A stretch of 47,593 bases of DNA from an uncultured Faecalibacterium sp. (GTDB lineage: Bacteria > Bacillota > Clostridia > Oscillospirales > Ruminococcaceae), in NCBI GenBank assembly GCA_934539245.1, contig CAKTCK010000015.1:1-47593 (forward strand). Direction: 5' to 3'. A program made the position numbers and the translations under genes. Under the pieces are notes generated by a model. It was not told where the DNA came from. It did not search any database and worked only from the letters and a program-made list of their open reading frames with translations. This document shows, in pieces, positions 44,707 through 47,593 of the stretch (position 1 is the stretch's first letter; every line of letters begins with the position of its first letter).

Positions 44707-44750
44707 AAAAAGCGCTGCCGCACGAGTTTTTCGTGTGACAGCGCTTTTTT
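44706..44750. terminator. Bidirectional terminator (acyltransferase / recG)
   Basis: AAAAAAGCGCTG (44706-44717) pairs with CAGCGCTTTTTT (44739-44750) with an inner CACGA/TCGTG hairpin. Confidence 0.9.
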
Positions 44751-46809
44751 AGTTCATCGGCCCGGCCTTGTCGAACATCTGCTGCACCTGCGCAGCCAGC
44801 AAAGCGTGCGCAGGGCTTTCCAGCAGCGGGTCGGCGGCCAGCAGGGCGGCGGCTTCGCTCTGGGCGGCGTGCAGGGTGCGGGTGTCGTTCATCAAATCGG
44901 CGATCTGTAAGGTGGGCAGACCGTGCTGGCGGCTGCCGAAAAAGTCGCCGGGGCCGCGGGTCTCCAGGTCGTACTGCGCCACGGCAAAGCCGTCGGTGGT
45001 GGAGCAGAGAAATTTCAGCCGCTTCTGTACGGCTTCGCTGGTGTTGTCGCTGACAAGGAAACACCAGCTCTCGGCGGCACCGCGTCCTACCCGCCCACGC
45101 AGCTGGTGCAGGGCGCTCAAGCCGTAGCGCTCGGCGTTTTCGATCACCATCACGCTGGCGTTGGGCACGTCCACGCCCACCTCGATGACGGTGGTGGACA
45201 CCAGTGCGTCCAGCCGCCCGGCCTTGAAATCCTCCATGACGGCGGCTTTTTCCTTGGGTTTCAGCTTGCCGTGCATCAGCCCCACCCGGCGGTCGGGCAG
45301 CAGTGTTTTGGCAATGTCCTCGTAGTAGGTCTTGACGGCGTTCAGCCCGCCGTCCGGCACATCCTCGATGGCGGGGCAGACCAGATACACCTGCCGCCCT
45401 TTGTCAATCTCGCTGTCCAGAAAGCGGTACAGGTCCTGCCGCCGCTTGCCGGTGATGCACCGGGTCTTGACCGGGGTGCGCCCGGGGGGCAGCTCGTCCA
45501 GAATGGAGATATCCAGATCGCCGTAAATCAGCAGCCCCAGCGTGCGGGGGATAGGGGTAGCGCTCATGACCAGCAGGTGCGGGTTTGAGGCTTTTTCCGC
45601 CAGTGCACCGCGCTGGCGCACCCCAAAGCGGTGCTGCTCGTCAATGACAGCCAGACCCAGCCGGACAAACTCCACCCCTTCGCTCATCAGGGTGTGGGTG
45701 CCCACCACAAGGTCGGCTTCGTCGTTGCGGATGGCGGCCAGTGTTGTGCGGCGGGCGGCGGCTTTCATGCCGCCGGTCAGCAGGGCGACCCGCATCCCGA
45801 AGGGTGCAAGCAGCCGGTTGAGCCCTTCGGCGTGCTGCGCGGCCAGAATCTCGGTAGGTGCCAGCAGCGCGGCCTGATACCCCGCCCGGATGCACGCCCA
45901 GATGGCGGCAGCAGCCACCAGCGTTTTGCCGCTGCCCACATCGCCCTGCAACAGGCGGTTCATGGCGGTTTCACCAGCCATATCGTTTAAAATTTCTTCC
46001 ACCGCGCGGCGCTGCGCCCCGGTGGGGGCAAAGGGCAGGCTCTGCCAGAAGAGGGAAGGGTCGGCGCGGCGCATGGGAGCCCCGGTGGCGGCAGCGCCCC
46101 GGCTGCGCATCCGCCCAATCCCCAATTGCAGCACCAGCAGCTCCTCATAGATGAGCCGCCGCCGCGCCGCAGCGGCCTGCTCCTCGGTGGCAGGGCAGTG
46201 GATGGCGCGCACCGCCTCGGCCTTGGGGAGCAGACGGTATTTTTGCAGCATCTCCGGCGGCAGCGGGTCGGGCAGCAGCTCCGCGTGGGGCAAAAGCTGT
46301 CGGATGCAGCGGGAGATGGTGCTGCTGGGTAGCCCCTCGGTCTGGGGGTAAATGGCTTCAAAGGGTGCGGCTTGTATTTGTTCAGCGGTGCGCACCTGCG
46401 GATTGACCATCTGACGGCGCAGCATCCCGCCGGTGACGATGCCCTGAAAATAGTATTCCTGCCCCAGCTGCAATTTCTGGGTGGCGTAGGGGTTGTTGAA
46501 CCATGTGATCTCCAGACTGGCTACATCGTCCCCGGCGGTGATGCGCTCCATGCGCCGCCCGCCCGGCAAAATGCGCCCGCCGGGCTTTGCAAATACCTCG
46601 GCCTTCACTACGCATTCGGTGTCGGCGGGAGCCTCCGCGATGGAGTAGGGCTTGGAAAAGTCGATGTACCGCCGGGGGTAGTGGCACAGCAGGTCTGCCA
46701 GCGTCACGATGCCCAGCTTCTCGAACCGCTCAGCGGTTTTGGGGCCGACCCCTTTCAGGTAGCGCACCGGGGTGTCCGGCGTTAAGGTAGTGCGGTTTTC
46801 GGTAGGCAT
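44749..46809 (-). CDS. recG: ATP-dependent DNA helicase RecG
   Basis: A 686-residue superfamily 2 helicase that rewinds stalled forks and branch-migrates Holliday junctions. The N-terminal wedge/OB domain (YLKGVGPKTAERFEKLG, DLLCHYPRRYIDFSKP) is followed by Walker A in LLQGDVGSGKTLVA, Walker B DEQH in VIDEQHRFGVRQ, MSATPIPRTLGL and QLRGRVGRG. The start at 46809 follows AAGGGAG. In Firmicutes recG is usually near fapR-plsX; here it is separated from plsX by almost 40 kb. Confidence 0.97.
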   Translation of the reverse strand: MPTENRTTLTPDTPVRYLKGVGPKTAERFEKLGIVTLADLLCHYPRRYIDFSKPYSIAEAPADTECVVKAEVFAKPGGRILPGGRRMERITAGDDVASLEITWFNNPYATQKLQLGQEYYFQGIVTGGMLRRQMVNPQVRTAEQIQAAPFEAIYPQTEGLPSSTISRCIRQLLPHAELLPDPLPPEMLQKYRLLPKAEAVRAIHCPATEEQAAAARRRLIYEELLVLQLGIGRMRSRGAAATGAPMRRADPSLFWQSLPFAPTGAQRRAVEEILNDMAGETAMNRLLQGDVGSGKTLVAAAAIWACIRAGYQAALLAPTEILAAQHAEGLNRLLAPFGMRVALLTGGMKAAARRTTLAAIRNDEADLVVGTHTLMSEGVEFVRLGLAVIDEQHRFGVRQRGALAEKASNPHLLVMSATPIPRTLGLLIYGDLDISILDELPPGRTPVKTRCITGKRRQDLYRFLDSEIDKGRQVYLVCPAIEDVPDGGLNAVKTYYEDIAKTLLPDRRVGLMHGKLKPKEKAAVMEDFKAGRLDALVSTTVIEVGVDVPNASVMVIENAERYGLSALHQLRGRVGRGAAESWCFLVSDNTSEAVQKRLKFLCSTTDGFAVAQYDLETRGPGDFFGSRQHGLPTLQIADLMNDTRTLHAAQSEAAALLAADPLLESPAHALLAAQVQQMFDKAGPMN

Positions 46810-46834
46810 GGCGTTTCAACTCCCTTCCAAACGT

Positions 46835-46863
46835 AGTATAGCCATTGTAACACGGACAGGGAA
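46835..46863 (-). promoter_or_regulatory. recG promoter
   Basis: On the minus strand TATACT (46835-46840) lies 17 bases downstream of a weak TTCCCT (46858-46863). Confidence 0.65.
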
Positions 46864-46877
46864 CAGATGCAAACACT

Positions 46878-46906
46878 TTGCCTTTGCGCGGCAGCTGTGT
46901 TACACT
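46878..46906 (+). promoter_or_regulatory. GNAT gene promoter
   Basis: TTGCCT at 46878-46883 and TACACT at 46901-46906 are 17 bases apart, divergent from and close to the recG promoter. Confidence 0.7.
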
Positions 46907-46936
46907 GGTAGCACTGAGAAAGAAAGGGGAGATACC

Positions 46937-47419
46937 ATGGAGATACGCAATGCGACTATGGATGATCTGCACGCCATTGCCGCCGTGGAGGCGGCGTGTT
47001 TTCCGGCAGCGGAGGCTGCCACAGCAGAGGAATTTGCTGGGCGGCTGGCACACTATGCCAACCATTTCTGGCTGCTGTTTGAGCAGGGGGAGCTGGTAGC
47101 CTTTGTGGACGGCTTTTGCACCGACACGCCCGACCTGACCGATGAGATGTACGCAGATGCCGCCCTGCATAATGAAAACGGCGCATGGCAGATGATCTTT
47201 GGGGTGAACACCCTCCCGCGCTGCCGCCGCCGGGGCTATGCCGGGCTGCTGCTGCAAAGAGCCATCGCAGATGCCCGCGCGCAGGGGCGCAAGGGGCTTG
47301 TGCTGACCTGCAAGGAAAAGCTTTTGCACTATTACGCAAAGTTCGGCTTTGTGAACGAGGGCGTTTCCGCTTCCACCCACGGCGGTGTGGTGTGGTATCA
47401 GATGCGGCTGCGGTTCTGA
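46937..47419 (+). CDS. GNAT-family N-acetyltransferase
   Basis: A 160-residue acetyltransferase of the GNAT fold, which transfers an acetyl group from acetyl-CoA to an amine. It begins EIRNATMDDLHAIAAVEAACFP, and the CoA pyrophosphate-binding motif is seen as VNTLPRCRRRGYAGLLLQ with the R-x-x-G-x-A pattern, followed by GLVLTCKEKLLHYYAKFGFVNEG, in parts. The start at 46937 follows AAAGGGGAG. The acceptor is unknown; similarity to arylalkylamine or polyamine acetyltransferases is possible but not demonstrated. Confidence 0.88.
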   Translation: MEIRNATMDDLHAIAAVEAACFPAAEAATAEEFAGRLAHYANHFWLLFEQGELVAFVDGFCTDTPDLTDEMYADAALHNENGAWQMIFGVNTLPRCRRRGYAGLLLQRAIADARAQGRKGLVLTCKEKLLHYYAKFGFVNEGVSASTHGGVVWYQMRLRF

Positions 47420-47491
47420 GAGAACGGTTTGGAATGCGGCGCGCACGCGCATTTTAAATCGTCCCGCCCCCGGCAAGGGACAGCGCAAAAC

Positions 47492-47527
47492 AAAAAATCC
47501 CGGAAGCCGAAGCTTCCGGGAATCTTT
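47492..47527 (-). terminator. Terminator of tRNA-Cys
   Basis: On the minus strand a perfect 10-bp stem (47512-47521 with 47498-47507, tetraloop TTCG) is followed by six T, the A-run at 47492-47497. Confidence 0.9.
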
Positions 47528-47593
47528 TGGAGGTGACGACCAGATTTGAACTGGTGGATGAGGGTTTTGCAGACCCTTGCCTTACCACTTGGC
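47528..47593 (-). tRNA. tRNA-Cys (anticodon GCA), 5' end cut by the window edge
   Basis: Read on the minus strand, the D arm starts at the window edge (GCCAAGTGGTAAGGC), the anticodon stem encloses CTGCAAA (anticodon GCA), and the T arm encloses TTCAAAT. The 3' acceptor strand CGTCACC (47532-47538) is followed by discriminator U and an encoded CCA (47528-47530), unlike the tRNA-Gln gene. U73 fits tRNA-Cys. The 5' acceptor strand lies beyond 47593. Confidence 0.93.

Overview
This window looks like chromosome from a GC-rich, low-oxygen gut Firmicute of the Oscillospiraceae/Ruminococcaceae, most probably Faecalibacterium. The evidence is the gene order (dprA-topA-trmFO, plsX-rnc-smc-ftsY, yhbY-nadD-yqeK-LCP-rsfS), a ThiI without a rhodanese domain paired with its own cysteine desulfurase, strong GGAGG-type ribosome binding sites, sigma-A promoters with frequent TGn extensions, and a marked preference for G/C at third codon positions. 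The genus is an inference; no search was run. I saw no phage, integrase, transposase, CRISPR array or rRNA.

Bases 1-22667 are read only on the plus strand and hold housekeeping genes. They are the 3' end of rplT with two terminators; a SpoU-family rRNA methyltransferase and dprA; topA and trmFO; plsX, rnc, smc and ftsY; an XTP pyrophosphatase; a GC-rich 349-base gap; yhbY, nadD, yqeK, an LCP cell-wall ligase and rsfS; a gap with MITE-like repeats; leuS; rpsU (58 codons); yqeG and an endonuclease IV-like gene; efp; and a CD1247-like zinc-ribbon protein.

From 22668 to 30945 strands alternate. A conserved 95-residue protein of unknown function (minus) diverges from a membrane-anchored SGNH hydrolase (plus). 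The minus-strand fhs gene carries a leader that I read as a ZTP (pfl-motif) riboswitch overlapping a terminator. A cysteine desulfurase and thiI form a 4-thiouridine pair, followed by cinA and by a degenerate, membrane-anchored copy of the CinA C-terminal half.

From 30947 to the end lie an M20D amidohydrolase and secA (minus), a CPBP membrane protease, rpsO with a folded leader, pnp, a minus-strand pair (a secreted InlB-type repeat protein plus a peptide with a double-glycine leader), tRNA-Gln, a DacF-like protein that has lost all three catalytic motifs, a metallophosphoesterase / glycosyltransferase-like / acyltransferase cluster, recG, a GNAT acetyltransferase and a truncated tRNA-Cys.

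The points most worth a second look are the double-glycine peptide locus, the CinA-like membrane pseudoenzyme, the DacF-like pseudoenzyme, the fhs riboswitch and the rpsO leader.
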